Positions 37,062 to 45,947 of a stretch of 64,000 nt of DNA are shown piece after piece. The stretch comes from Firmicutes bacterium UBA4845. Its GTDB lineage: Bacteria; Bacillota; Clostridia; Tissierellales; Sedimentibacteraceae. The notes under the pieces are model-generated. The model saw only the letters and a program-made list of their open reading frames with translations, had not been told where the DNA came from and did no database searches. The translations under genes were made by a program, and so were the position numbers. Location of the stretch: contig DHER01000089.1 of NCBI GenBank assembly GCA_002399975.1, forward strand, positions 1 to 64,000. Reading direction: 5' to 3'. Positions within the stretch are counted from its first letter, which is position 1. Every line of letters begins with the position of its first letter.

Positions 37062-37926
37062 GCTGGGCACTTTAGGCATAGCTGTTTTGACATTCATGTT
37101 CGGCATTGTATTAACGGTTCACATGGCTCACACAGGACTTATGAGTAAAATAAGCCCCCTGCTTGTAGAAGATGAAAATGTCGCAGGATTTTTATGCATT
37201 ATGATAGGAGCTTTAGGTATTGCAGGTCTTATGCCATTTCACGGCTGGGCTGTTGATTCTGCAGAAATTTCCTCAAAAGTATTTATAGCTGCCTTTCCGG
37301 GTGGTTTATTAAAGATACTGGGAGTGTATATTGCAACAAGGGTACTTGACGTTTATAAGCTTATTCCGGGGAGCGAAATCAGTACGGCTTTAATTGTACT
37401 TGGTGTACTGTCCTTTGTATTTGGAGGAGCAATGGCCTTAGTTCAAAAAAATATGAGCAGGCTTATGACATATACATCCACGTCATTGCTTGGACTAATA
37501 GTTCTTTGCATGTTAAACGGAGTATCATCATTAGTTCTTGTAATAGCCCTTGGGATATTGGTTCTCATGAATATGGTATGTTTGCTGTTCAATGAAAAGA
37601 GAAAATCCGGTTCTGAAACGATTTCGCGGAGCACGGCTGATAATGTGCGCAATGCCCCTGTGCTGAAGAAGATTTACAATATTGCAGAAAAGGGATGGCT
37701 TGACCCCTATAACTGGCTAATGGCACTTATAGGAGTGTTCTCAGATATATGCACATCAGCTGAACATGGTATAAGCTGGGTTTATGACAAAGGTATACCC
37801 GGATTGGTTAATGAAGCAGGAAAAGTTCTTCAAAATTTCAATACCGGAAATTTAACCAGGTATCTTACTCTTGTAGTAACAGGAGTAGCTATAATTGTTG
37901 TAATATTCCTGATTACACTTTTATAA
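37056..37926 (+). pseudogene. NuoN/MrpD-like proton-translocating subunit, 5' truncated
   Basis: The reading frame reads DYKALGTLGIAVLTFMFG right from the junction and continues through GLMPFHGWAVDSAEISSK and LVQKNMSRLMTYTSTSLLG to 37926. The first 100 or more residues expected of this family are absent; the codons before 37056 are only the out-of-frame reading of the NuoL-like gene. No start codon sits at a proper distance from AAAGGAGG at 37044-37051. It is the second half of the deletion fusion. Confidence 0.75.
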
Positions 37927-37987
37927 GTGGTACAATATTTTTATTCTTGTTATACAGCCATAAATTTTGGCTGAATGGAGGATGTTT

Positions 37988-39451
37988 ATGAACTATTTAG
38001 ATTATTCGGCAGAAGCATTTTTACTGGTTCCGTTTGCCTTAATCATCATATATAATATTTGCCCTAAAAAAATTGCCGAAAATTATTTTCAAGCATTTTC
38101 GGCAGCAGTTGCCATAATTCAGATGATTGCTTCCTTATCTGCATTTTATCTGATGAATGCTTATCATATACATGAACATAATTTTATTCTGTTGCAGATA
38201 TTAGGTAAATCCGGCATCGGTTCGTTAAGAATAACTTCTGTTTCACTTGTGTTCCTTTTTTGTATAGGATTGGTATCCTTTTCGTCTGTCATGATTGCCA
38301 TCCACACAATTGATGCTAAAAAGACTAACTATGTTAATCTATTTATGACATTGATTATAGGTATGAATGGGATGGTCTTAGTGAAGGATTTGTTTTCGCT
38401 ATATGTTTTTCTTGAAATAGTCGGGCTTTCCAGCTTCGTAATGATTGCTATGTTTCAGTCCAAAAAAGGTTTGGAAGGTTCTGCAAAATATCTTATAATG
38501 TCAGAATTTGCATCAATATTTATACTTACAGCTCTTGCATTGATTTTTATGCTGACAGGCAGTTTATCTTATGACGCTGTAGGAAGCTTTTTACTTGCTA
38601 ATTCAACTTTATCACAGCAAATGCTGCTTTATCTTTCAATTATATTGCTGATATGCGCCTTTGCTATTAAGACCGGTGCCGTTCCATTCCACAGTTGGCT
38701 GCCTGATGCTCATCAAAGTGCAGATACAGCCATTTCTGTGCTGCTTAGCGGTATTGTTATTAAAATTGCAGGTATATACAGTATGGTTATCCTTACAAGG
38801 TTATTCAATGGCATTGAGGCTGTGCACGTATCTCTTGCCACAATCGGAATTATTTCCATTGTTACAGGAGCGCTGCTTGCTGCTCAGCAAAATCATTTCA
38901 AACGAATAATTGCTTATTCCAGTGTCAGTCAAATGGGATATATCTTACTGGGATTAAGTACAGGAAGCACTCTGGGACTGATTGGCGCAATTGCCCATGT
39001 ATTTAGCCATGCAGTTTTTAAAACAACCTTATTTACAAATGCAGGTGCACTGCATGAACACTTTGAATCTCTTGATATTAATGAAATGGGCGGCCTTCAG
39101 AGCCGAATGCCGGTTACTGCATTTTCATCAATAATTGCATTTTTGTCTACAGCAGGTATTCCGCCTTTTACCGGATTTTGGAGTAAGCTATTGATTGTTA
39201 TGGCTCTCTGGACTTCAGGAAATACTGTAATGGCAGGAGCCGCTTTGGCAGCAAGTATTTTTACTTCAGTATATTTTTTAAGACTTCAAAAAAAAGTATT
39301 CTTTGGACCTTTGCCTGAACGCTTGTCAGAAGTAAAAGAAACTACCGGAAGTATTAAATTTATTGAAATTTTCCTTACCGCAGTTACAATAACATCAGGA
39401 GTGCTATTTCCGATGATTCTTGTATACCTGCAAAATTCAGGATTAATATAA
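37988..39451 (+). CDS. NuoN/MrpD-like proton-translocating subunit of a group 4 hydrogenase
   Basis: 487 aa from ATG 37988, preceded by GGAGG. About 14 membrane helices. Key residues are in FLEIVGLSSFVMI (TM5 Glu), IKTGAVPFHSWLPDAHQSA (TM7 Lys), and YSSVSQMGYILLGLS (TM12). This is a complete antiporter-type subunit, in contrast to the two damaged ones upstream. It is expected to move H+ or Na+ in step with electron transfer. Confidence 0.88.
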   Translation: MNYLDYSAEAFLLVPFALIIIYNICPKKIAENYFQAFSAAVAIIQMIASLSAFYLMNAYHIHEHNFILLQILGKSGIGSLRITSVSLVFLFCIGLVSFSSVMIAIHTIDAKKTNYVNLFMTLIIGMNGMVLVKDLFSLYVFLEIVGLSSFVMIAMFQSKKGLEGSAKYLIMSEFASIFILTALALIFMLTGSLSYDAVGSFLLANSTLSQQMLLYLSIILLICAFAIKTGAVPFHSWLPDAHQSADTAISVLLSGIVIKIAGIYSMVILTRLFNGIEAVHVSLATIGIISIVTGALLAAQQNHFKRIIAYSSVSQMGYILLGLSTGSTLGLIGAIAHVFSHAVFKTTLFTNAGALHEHFESLDINEMGGLQSRMPVTAFSSIIAFLSTAGIPPFTGFWSKLLIVMALWTSGNTVMAGAALAASIFTSVYFLRLQKKVFFGPLPERLSEVKETTGSIKFIEIFLTAVTITSGVLFPMILVYLQNSGLI

Positions 39452-39466
39452 GAAGGGGGTGGACAC

Positions 39467-39958
39467 ATGAAGACAATAATATTTATCAGTTTATTATTTC
39501 TGTTAACTTTTTGCATTATGGCAGTTATGTCACGAAGTTTGTTAAAATCGACAATATCTCTTGGATTCGCCAGTGCTACCCTGGGTATTATAATGTATAT
39601 TCTGGGTGCAACCTGGGCAGCTGTAATAGAGATTTCCGTCTGCTCCGGCCTTGTCACTGTTATATTTATAAGTGCAATAAGTCTGTCTAACATGAACAAG
39701 GATGACCTGCGAAAAAAATATAACGATAAAGAACGTACGGCCTACCTTCCTATAGTTTTGATTGTAACCGGAGTAATACTTGTTGTAGTAGCTTTGGCAA
39801 CAGATTTTACGCTACCGGGTGCCACATCTTTATTATCGGAAGATTTTCGGGAAGTTTTATGGAATAGCCGCCAGATTGATGTTATAGGACAAATGATTGC
39901 AATACTAGTCGGAGGTATAGCGGTAGTTGTTTTATTTAGGGACAGTAAACTTAAATAA
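39467..39958 (+). CDS. NuoJ-like membrane subunit
   Basis: 163 aa, five membrane helices. GATWAAVIEISVCSGLV matches the TM3 region of NuoJ/MrpA-C, and RQIDVIGQMIAILVGGIAVV is the family's late motif. GAAGGGGGTGG precedes the ATG. Part of the membrane arm. Confidence 0.85.
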   Translation: MKTIIFISLLFLLTFCIMAVMSRSLLKSTISLGFASATLGIIMYILGATWAAVIEISVCSGLVTVIFISAISLSNMNKDDLRKKYNDKERTAYLPIVLIVTGVILVVVALATDFTLPGATSLLSEDFREVLWNSRQIDVIGQMIAILVGGIAVVVLFRDSKLK

Positions 39959-39978
39959 AAATTAAAATGGAGGAATAA

Positions 39979-40293
39979 ATGGAGGCACTTGATTTAAAAA
40001 TAGTAATGCTGATTATAGGATTCATGATGATTGTTGCCGGATGTTTCTGCATTATGAGGACATATCACATGATAAAAATAATTATCGGAATAGAAGTAGC
40101 AATGAAAGCAGTAACCATGTTTATAATTATGGCAGGCCATATGAACGGCCATATGGGTCTTGCTCAGGCTTATGTGGTTACGGCAATAGTAATTGAAGTT
40201 GTTGTTGCAGTTGTACTTGCAGGGATAACAATAGGATTGTACAAAAAATACGGAAATATGGACATCCGTAACTTAACACAGTTGAAAGGATAG
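39979..40293 (+). CDS. NuoK-like membrane subunit
   Basis: 104 aa, three membrane helices with Glu in GIEVAMKAV (TM2) and IVIEVVVAVVL (TM3), the two buried acids of NuoK/MrpC. GGAGG before ATG. Part of the proton channel. Confidence 0.88.
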   Translation: MEALDLKIVMLIIGFMMIVAGCFCIMRTYHMIKIIIGIEVAMKAVTMFIIMAGHMNGHMGLAQAYVVTAIVIEVVVAVVLAGITIGLYKKYGNMDIRNLTQLKG

Positions 40294-40300
40294 GTTGTTT

Positions 40301-40621
40301 ATGAAAGAAGCTTTGTATTCTCCTCCGATTGTATTTGCTTTGTTCCTTATATTTTTTACGCTCGCTTATAGATTGTTTTCAAAATATTCGGCACAAGGTA
40401 AAGCAGGCAAACATACTTACGAGTCATATGCATGTGGTCAAAGAGATGTGGAAAATTATGTTAATCCAGATTACAGCAATTTCTTTCCCTATGCTTTCGT
40501 ATTTACGGTTGTACATGTTCTAATACTTGTTGTTGCAACTGCACCTGCTGACGTTCAGCTGCTCCCCGTAATATATGTTGTCGGAGGTATACTGTCAATA
40601 CTAATTTCATTTAAGAGGTGA
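40301..40621 (+). CDS. NuoA-like membrane subunit
   Basis: 106 aa from ATG 40301 (AAAGGA ten bases before; the TTG at 40295 is too close). Three membrane helices, with YESYACGQRDVENYVNPDYSN between TM1 and TM2, the loop that in NuoA contains the conserved Cys (Cys/Gly-rich EPYECG). Presence of a NuoA homologue marks the complex as a complex I-like group 4 hydrogenase rather than a six-subunit Ech. Confidence 0.82.
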   Translation: MKEALYSPPIVFALFLIFFTLAYRLFSKYSAQGKAGKHTYESYACGQRDVENYVNPDYSNFFPYAFVFTVVHVLILVVATAPADVQLLPVIYVVGGILSILISFKR

Positions 40622-40626
40622 ATTGA

Positions 40627-40764
40627 TTGGATATAATAAAAAAAGCAATTAACTGGGGAGCAAGTAAATCCCCTTGGATATTACACTTTAATGCCGGTGC
40701 GTGCAATGGATGTGACATTGAGGTTGTGGATTCAACCCAAAATATTTTAATAAAGATACCATGA
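40627..40764 (+). pseudogene. NuoB-like hydrogenase small subunit, cut after 34 residues
   Basis: TTG start after AAGAGGTG. The product reads DIIKKAINWGASKSPWILH and FNAGACNGCDIEVV, the N-terminus of group 4 small subunits with the first CxxC of the proximal [4Fe-4S] site. It then runs into DSTQNILIKIP-stop, which is out-of-frame nuoC sequence. The remaining Cys ligands are missing. Without this subunit electrons cannot reach the [NiFe] site. Confidence 0.85.
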
Positions 40765-40805
40765 CCTACGAACCGCCGGAGGAAAAGGAGGCAAAAAATG
40801 AGTAA
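40728..40805 (+). pseudogene. NuoC-like subunit, only the last 25 codons
   Basis: In the frame GGA-TTC-AAC the DNA reads GFNPKYFNKDTMTYEPPEE and ends EAKNE-stop, typical of the end of NuoC-like hydrogenase subunits. Its TAA overlaps the ATG of the large subunit gene (ATGAGTAA), the coupling expected of the original gene. Everything before it is deleted. Confidence 0.7.
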
Positions 40806-42009
40806 TATAGATAAAAATAAAGTCACAATTCCCATAGGACCACAACATCCATCTTTGGATGAACCTGCCGCCTTTTCAATTACACTTGAAGGTGAGAAAG
40901 TTGTCAATGCAGTTATAGGCGTAGGATATAATCACAGAGGACTTGAAAAGGCCTGTGAAAGCAGAACCTATATACAGGATTTATACATTGTTGAGAGAGT
41001 TTGCGGAATTTGTTCTCATGCTCACAGCACGGCATTTTGCATATCAATAGAAGAATTAGCCGGAATTAAGGTTCCAATGCGTGCTGAATATATAAGAGTT
41101 ATAGTGGCCGAATTAGAACGCCTGCACAGCCACCTTCTCTGGCTTGGGACTGCATGCCACGAAATAGGCTATGACACAATGTTTATGTACACGTGGCGGG
41201 ACAGAGAAAAAATTCTGGATCTGTTAGCCTCCTATGGAGGGAATCGTATAAATTACGGTGTAAATAAATTTGGCGGTGTCAAAAGAGATTTTGACGAAAC
41301 TACAAGTTCTGATGTTATAAAGACAATTAATAAATTAGATGATAATATAAAGCATTATCTGGAAATAGCTTTAACTGAAACCACGCTTATATCAAGGCTT
41401 ATGGGCATAGGTGTCCTCTCCCGCAAAGATGCCCTTAAATTTGGTGCTGTAGGTCCTGTTGCCAAAGCCGCAGGTATTGATTATGATATTCGTGTGGCAG
41501 AACCCTATGGAGCTTATAAGGAAATACCTGTTAAACTGATTACGGACAATCATGCAGATGTCTATGGACGAACAGTGGTACGTATTTTCGAAATGCAGGA
41601 AAGTATTAAAATAATAAAATATGCCATTAAAAACATGCCGGCTGGAGAAATATCGGCAAGGGTACCAAGAAGAATACCTGCCGGAGAAGTTTTGACACGT
41701 GTTGAGGCTCCCAGAGGAGAAAATATACACTTTGTTCGTTCAAACGGTACTGATAAGCCCGACAGAGTCCGTGTGAAAGCTCCTACTGAATCAAATTGGC
41801 ATGGTGTTCAGCACATGCTGAAGGGCGGAAAACTTGCAGACGTGCCTATTACAATAGCTGCAATAGATCCATGTTATTCCTGTACCGATCGTGCCATTGT
41901 TGTTAATACAGGCAATGATACTAAAATTATGGACTGGAAACAACTTCGCCAATACTCTATTGACTGGTACAAAAAAGAAGGCATTGATATAGCTGCTTTA
42001 AAGCTTTAA
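40798..42009 (+). CDS. [NiFe] hydrogenase large subunit, group 4 (NuoD-like)
   Basis: 403 aa. Both nickel-binding motifs are present: RVCGICSHAHS near residue 68 and DPCYSCTDR near residue 360. That makes it a hydrogenase rather than a complex I NuoD. A stretch of about 35 residues follows the second motif and is probably removed by the protease encoded downstream. IGPQHPSLDEP, ELERLHSHLLWLG and YNHRGLEK are the other family landmarks. The protein looks intact although its small-subunit partner is not. Confidence 0.93.
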   Translation: MSNIDKNKVTIPIGPQHPSLDEPAAFSITLEGEKVVNAVIGVGYNHRGLEKACESRTYIQDLYIVERVCGICSHAHSTAFCISIEELAGIKVPMRAEYIRVIVAELERLHSHLLWLGTACHEIGYDTMFMYTWRDREKILDLLASYGGNRINYGVNKFGGVKRDFDETTSSDVIKTINKLDDNIKHYLEIALTETTLISRLMGIGVLSRKDALKFGAVGPVAKAAGIDYDIRVAEPYGAYKEIPVKLITDNHADVYGRTVVRIFEMQESIKIIKYAIKNMPAGEISARVPRRIPAGEVLTRVEAPRGENIHFVRSNGTDKPDRVRVKAPTESNWHGVQHMLKGGKLADVPITIAAIDPCYSCTDRAIVVNTGNDTKIMDWKQLRQYSIDWYKKEGIDIAALKL

Positions 42010-42025
42010 GGAAGGCGGATGAAAT

Positions 42026-42961
42026 ATGATCTTGAAGATGTTAATAAAAGTATTTATTTTCCCGGGTTTCCTGTTTATGAGTATTTACAGTTTCCTGATG
42101 GAATATTTAGACCGCAAAATATATGCACGTATGCAGAGCCGTACAGGACCCCCATGGTACCAGCCAATAGCAGATTTTTTTAAACTTATAGGGAAAAGTG
42201 AAATTATTCCCAAAGATGCAAATCCGACAATGTTTCGTTTATTACCTTTGATAGCATTAGCTTCGGTTGCAGCAGCATTTGCTTATATTCCTATATATAG
42301 TGCAACAGCAACTTTCTCATTTGATGGAGACATAGTTGTTGTACTGTATTTTCTTACAATAATACCTTTGACAAGTTTTTTGGCAGGATGGTATTCAAGA
42401 AATGCATATGCCACAATAGGTGCAACACGTATTTTAACTCAGATGTTTGCATATGAGGTGCCATTGTTCATGTGCATGCTGGCACCTGCTTTAATTGCTG
42501 ATACATGGTCGATTTCTCAAATTTCAGCCTATTATGCGGTACATCCGTTACATGCTTTAATCAACATCCCTGTTTGTTTAACAGGAATTATTGCAATCCA
42601 ATGCAAACTTGAGCGTGCTCCTTTTGATACTCCTGAAGCTGAAACTGAAATTGTCTCGGGAGTACTTGTGGAATATGGAGGAAATCTTTTAGCTATTTTT
42701 AAAATGGCAACAAATTGTGAATTGGTACTTGTCATATCATTTTTCTCTGCAATTTTTCTGCCGTTTTTCACAGGAATAGCATGGGTTGACTTTATTTTGT
42801 ATTTTGTAAAAACATTATTAGTTTTATTTATCCTGGTTCTTATGAGAGCTACAATGGCAAGACTTGAAATCAATAATACTATACGCTTTTGCTGGAGATA
42901 CCTGTCTCCTATAGCATTCGCACAATTAATAATAAATATTCTGGTAAGGAGTGTATTATAA
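42026..42961 (+). CDS. NuoH-like membrane subunit
   Basis: 311 aa, about eight membrane helices. EYLDRKIYARMQSRTGPPW and APFDTPEAETEIVSGVLVEY are the two NuoH hallmarks lining the E-channel and quinone-like cavity. It links the hydrogenase module to the ion-pumping arm. Confidence 0.93.
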   Translation: MILKMLIKVFIFPGFLFMSIYSFLMEYLDRKIYARMQSRTGPPWYQPIADFFKLIGKSEIIPKDANPTMFRLLPLIALASVAAAFAYIPIYSATATFSFDGDIVVVLYFLTIIPLTSFLAGWYSRNAYATIGATRILTQMFAYEVPLFMCMLAPALIADTWSISQISAYYAVHPLHALINIPVCLTGIIAIQCKLERAPFDTPEAETEIVSGVLVEYGGNLLAIFKMATNCELVLVISFFSAIFLPFFTGIAWVDFILYFVKTLLVLFILVLMRATMARLEINNTIRFCWRYLSPIAFAQLIINILVRSVL

Positions 42962-42962
42962 T

Positions 42963-43328
42963 ATGGAAAAAAAAGGCCCTGGAAAATTATCAAAAGATGC
43001 ACTTAAGAATTTGTTTGAAAAACCGGCCACAACATCGTATATGGGAAATGGAAAAATAATTGTTGAAAAGGGCTATCGCGGTCGCCTGCAATACAATCCT
43101 ACAAAATGTATTAATTGCAAACTTTGTATGAAAGACTGCCCCACAGGCGCTATAACAATTATTAATGAAGGAACAAAGGAAGAGAAAAAAATGAAGGCTG
43201 TCCTGAACGTGGGGCACTGCATTTTCTGTTGCCAATGTGTTGATTCATGTAATACGGGGAGCTTGACTTTTTCACAAAATGTAGATTTTGCAAGACTAAA
43301 TAAGAAAGATCTTACGGTAGAGCTATGA
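42963..43328 (+). CDS. NuoI-like 2[4Fe-4S] ferredoxin subunit
   Basis: 121 aa from ATG 42963 with AAGGAG 12 bases earlier. Two cluster motifs: CINCKLCMKDCP and CIFCCQCVDSC. It passes electrons between ferredoxin and the small subunit. Overlaps the protease gene by four bases. Confidence 0.92.
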   Translation: MEKKGPGKLSKDALKNLFEKPATTSYMGNGKIIVEKGYRGRLQYNPTKCINCKLCMKDCPTGAITIINEGTKEEKKMKAVLNVGHCIFCCQCVDSCNTGSLTFSQNVDFARLNKKDLTVEL

Positions 43329-43810
43329 AGAAACTTCCTTCCCGTATAAACAGCCTATTTCCTCAGGACAAGAAAATTGCACTTATGGGAGTAGGTTCAG
43401 AATTGAGAAATGATGATGCAGCAGGAATGTATTTGATTAAGAAACTTAAAAAATCAATAAAACGTAATGATATACTTTTTATCGGCGGAGGAACAGCACC
43501 GGAAAACTTCACCGGTGTTATAAAGAACTTCAAGCCGGATAAACTGATAGTTATTGATGCTGCTCGCATGGATATTCCTGTTGGTGAAATTCGTTTACTG
43601 GAAGCCAAGGAAATAGGAGGACTGACTTTTTCAACACATATGCTGCCCTTGCCAATAATGTTAAATTATCTTGAGCTTGAAATAAATTGCCGTGTAACAT
43701 GCATTGGCATTCAGCCCAAAAACACAGAACAGGGTTTTACTATGTGTGAGGAGGTAACTGCATCTGTTGACAAATTAGCAGATATGTTTTTCAAAGCATT
43801 AATCACATGA
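43325..43810 (+). CDS. Hydrogenase maturation protease (HycI/HyaD family)
   Basis: 161 aa. MGVGSELRNDDAAGMYL holds the first nickel-binding acid, IDAARMDIPVGEIRLL the second, and STHMLPLP the His. It trims the C-terminal tail of the large subunit after Ni insertion. Last gene of the operon. Confidence 0.92.
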   Translation: MKKLPSRINSLFPQDKKIALMGVGSELRNDDAAGMYLIKKLKKSIKRNDILFIGGGTAPENFTGVIKNFKPDKLIVIDAARMDIPVGEIRLLEAKEIGGLTFSTHMLPLPIMLNYLELEINCRVTCIGIQPKNTEQGFTMCEEVTASVDKLADMFFKALIT

Positions 43811-43840
43811 TAAATGAATACTGCTTTTTATGGAAAATTA

Positions 43841-43885
43841 AGAGAAAACCAGATTGATTTACGGTTTTCTCTTTACATTTTTTAT
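43841..43885 (+). terminator. Terminator of the hydrogenase operon
   Basis: AGAGAAAACC (43841-43850) pairs perfectly with GGTTTTCTCT (43863-43872), followed by a T-rich tail. Confidence 0.85.
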
Positions 43886-43888
43886 TCA

Positions 43889-43917
43889 TTGAAAAATATT
43901 TTAAAAAATGGTATTAT
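43889..43917 (+). promoter_or_regulatory. Promoter of the ABC exporter gene
   Basis: TTGAAA (43889-43894) and TATTAT (43912-43917), 17-base spacer. Confidence 0.65.
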
Positions 43918-43970
43918 CATGTATATCATTATAGTGATTATCAACTACCGTATAGGAGGAAAAATACTGT

Positions 43971-45683
43971 ATGATTAAAAGGTTTTTTTCATATTATAAG
44001 CCTGTAAAAAAAATATTCATAACGGACATGGCGTGTGCATTTGTACTGGCTGTATGTGATTTATTTTATCCCATGATTACAAGAAATATCATAAATATTT
44101 ATGTGCCAAATCAGCAGCTGAATTTAATGATAACATGGCTGGCTATTTTAGGATTCATATATTTGCTGAAAGTCGGTCTTAACTATTACGTAATGTATTA
44201 CGGCCATGTTATGGGCGTCACCATTCAGGCAAATATGAGAAGAAGCATGTTTGAACACCTTCAGGATCTGCCTTTTGTTTTTTTTGATGAAAACAAAACC
44301 GGCACCCTTTCATCGCGAATTGTTAATGACTTAATGGAAGTGTCAGAACTGGCTCACCACGGGCCTGAAGATTTATTTATTTCACTGGTAATGCTTATAG
44401 GTTCGTTTATTGCATTGAGCACTATAAATTTACCTCTTACTCTGATTGTATTTTCAATTGTTCCCTTCCTTGTATTTTTTGCAATGAAACTAAGATTAAG
44501 AATGGAAAACACTTATATGGAAACAAGAGTTACAATCGGTGAAGTAAATGCAACAATCGAAAACAGTATCTCAGGAATCAGGGTTTCCAAGGCATTCAGC
44601 AACAAGGAAAGGGAAATAAAAAAATTCGAAAAAAACAACAACAAATTTCAGCTTGCAAGAAGAAAAGCATACAAAGTTATGGCAGAATTCCATGTTGGTA
44701 CATCATTTGTCATGGACCTTTTAAATATTTTAGTCCTAAGTGCAGGAGGGATTTTTTTCTTTAATGGCTATATTAATTTTGGAGATTTTACAGCTTTCAT
44801 TTTATATATCGGAAATTTTTTAAATCCTATAAGGAAGCTCATAAATTTCGTAGAGCAATACCAATCAGGTATTTCAGGCTTCAAAAGATATATTGAAATT
44901 ATGGATACAGATATCGAATCCGATGAACTCGGAGCTAAAGATATTTTTGAAGTTAAGGGAGCCATAAAATTTGACAACGTAACTTTTTCATATGACAGCC
45001 ACAAAGAAATATTAAAAAATATTTCATTTGGCATAAAGGCGGGAGAAACTGTGGCATTTGTAGGCCCTTCAGGTGGTGGGAAAACTACTCTATGCCACTT
45101 GATACCACGCTTTTACGAAACAGAAGAAGGAAATATTTACATTGACGGGATAAATATTAAAGAATTTACACGCAAATCTCTCAGAAAAAACATAGGAATA
45201 GTTCAGCAGGATGTCTTTCTGTTTACAGGAACAATTGCGGATAACATACAATGTGGGAAATTTGATGCCACAATGGACGAAATAATAGAAGCCGCAAAAA
45301 TGGCAAATATTCATGACTATGTTATGTCTCTTCCTGATGGCTACAACACCTACGTTGGAGAAAGAGGTGTTAAACTCTCAGGAGGCCAGAAACAGCGAAT
45401 TTCCATTGCAAGAGTATTTTTAAAAAACCCGCCCATATTAATTTTAGATGAGGCAACTTCTGCTTTGGACAACGCAACAGAACTGATGATACAAAATTCC
45501 TTGGACAAACTGTCGAAGGGAAGAACAACAATTGTTGTTGCCCATAGGTTATCTACAATTAAAAATGCAGATAAAATTATAGTTATTACAGACAACGGCA
45601 TACAAGAAAAAGGAAGGCATGAGGAATTAATGGAGCAAAACGGCATCTATGCTAAACTGTATAATTCTCAATTTAAAATATGA
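43971..45683 (+). CDS. ABC exporter, fused permease-ATPase (MsbA/LmrA type)
   Basis: 570 aa half-transporter. Six membrane helices fill residues about 10-310; the ATPase has GPSGGGKTTLCHLIPR (Walker A), GVKLSGGQKQRISIAR (signature) and PILILDEATSALD (Walker B) followed by VAHRLST. It should work as a homodimer; the substrate cannot be deduced. AGGAGG before the ATG. The zinc-ribbon gene follows 36 bp later and may be cotranscribed. Confidence 0.92.
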   Translation: MIKRFFSYYKPVKKIFITDMACAFVLAVCDLFYPMITRNIINIYVPNQQLNLMITWLAILGFIYLLKVGLNYYVMYYGHVMGVTIQANMRRSMFEHLQDLPFVFFDENKTGTLSSRIVNDLMEVSELAHHGPEDLFISLVMLIGSFIALSTINLPLTLIVFSIVPFLVFFAMKLRLRMENTYMETRVTIGEVNATIENSISGIRVSKAFSNKEREIKKFEKNNNKFQLARRKAYKVMAEFHVGTSFVMDLLNILVLSAGGIFFFNGYINFGDFTAFILYIGNFLNPIRKLINFVEQYQSGISGFKRYIEIMDTDIESDELGAKDIFEVKGAIKFDNVTFSYDSHKEILKNISFGIKAGETVAFVGPSGGGKTTLCHLIPRFYETEEGNIYIDGINIKEFTRKSLRKNIGIVQQDVFLFTGTIADNIQCGKFDATMDEIIEAAKMANIHDYVMSLPDGYNTYVGERGVKLSGGQKQRISIARVFLKNPPILILDEATSALDNATELMIQNSLDKLSKGRTTIVVAHRLSTIKNADKIIVITDNGIQEKGRHEELMEQNGIYAKLYNSQFKI

Positions 45684-45719
45684 TTCATCTTTTAAAATAA
45701 TAAATATGGATGTGAAATA

Positions 45720-45941
45720 ATGATAGCAATTAAAGGCAGACGCAGGTGCTCAAACTGCGGGAAAAGATACAACTATTACTATGCCAGTAATCCTGAATCA
45801 AAAAAGGAAATTAAATACAAAGGCAAAGATGGAAATGCAAGTCAATGTACTAATGTAAAAATACTCTCCAACAACAGTTTTGAAGTTACAGTAAACTGTC
45901 CGGAATGCGGATTTGAAGAAGTTTTTGTTTATACAGATTAA
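45720..45941 (+). CDS. Small zinc-ribbon protein
   Basis: 73 aa. Two CxxC knuckles, CSNCG near residue 10 and CPECG near 60, frame a basic and polar middle. This is a zinc-ribbon pattern; no family that I can name. GGATGTGAA lies before the ATG. Convergent with trpZ, six bases away. Confidence 0.6.
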   Translation: MIAIKGRRRCSNCGKRYNYYYASNPESKKEIKYKGKDGNASQCTNVKILSNNSFEVTVNCPECGFEEVFVYTD

Positions 45942-45947
45942 AAATTA

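Noticed and set aside
43918..43947. Fur-box-like stretch TATCATTATAGTGATTATCA before the ABC exporter
   Set aside because: Half-sites do not fit the 7-1-7 arrangement, and the exporter shows no iron-related feature; AT-rich chance similarity is likely.
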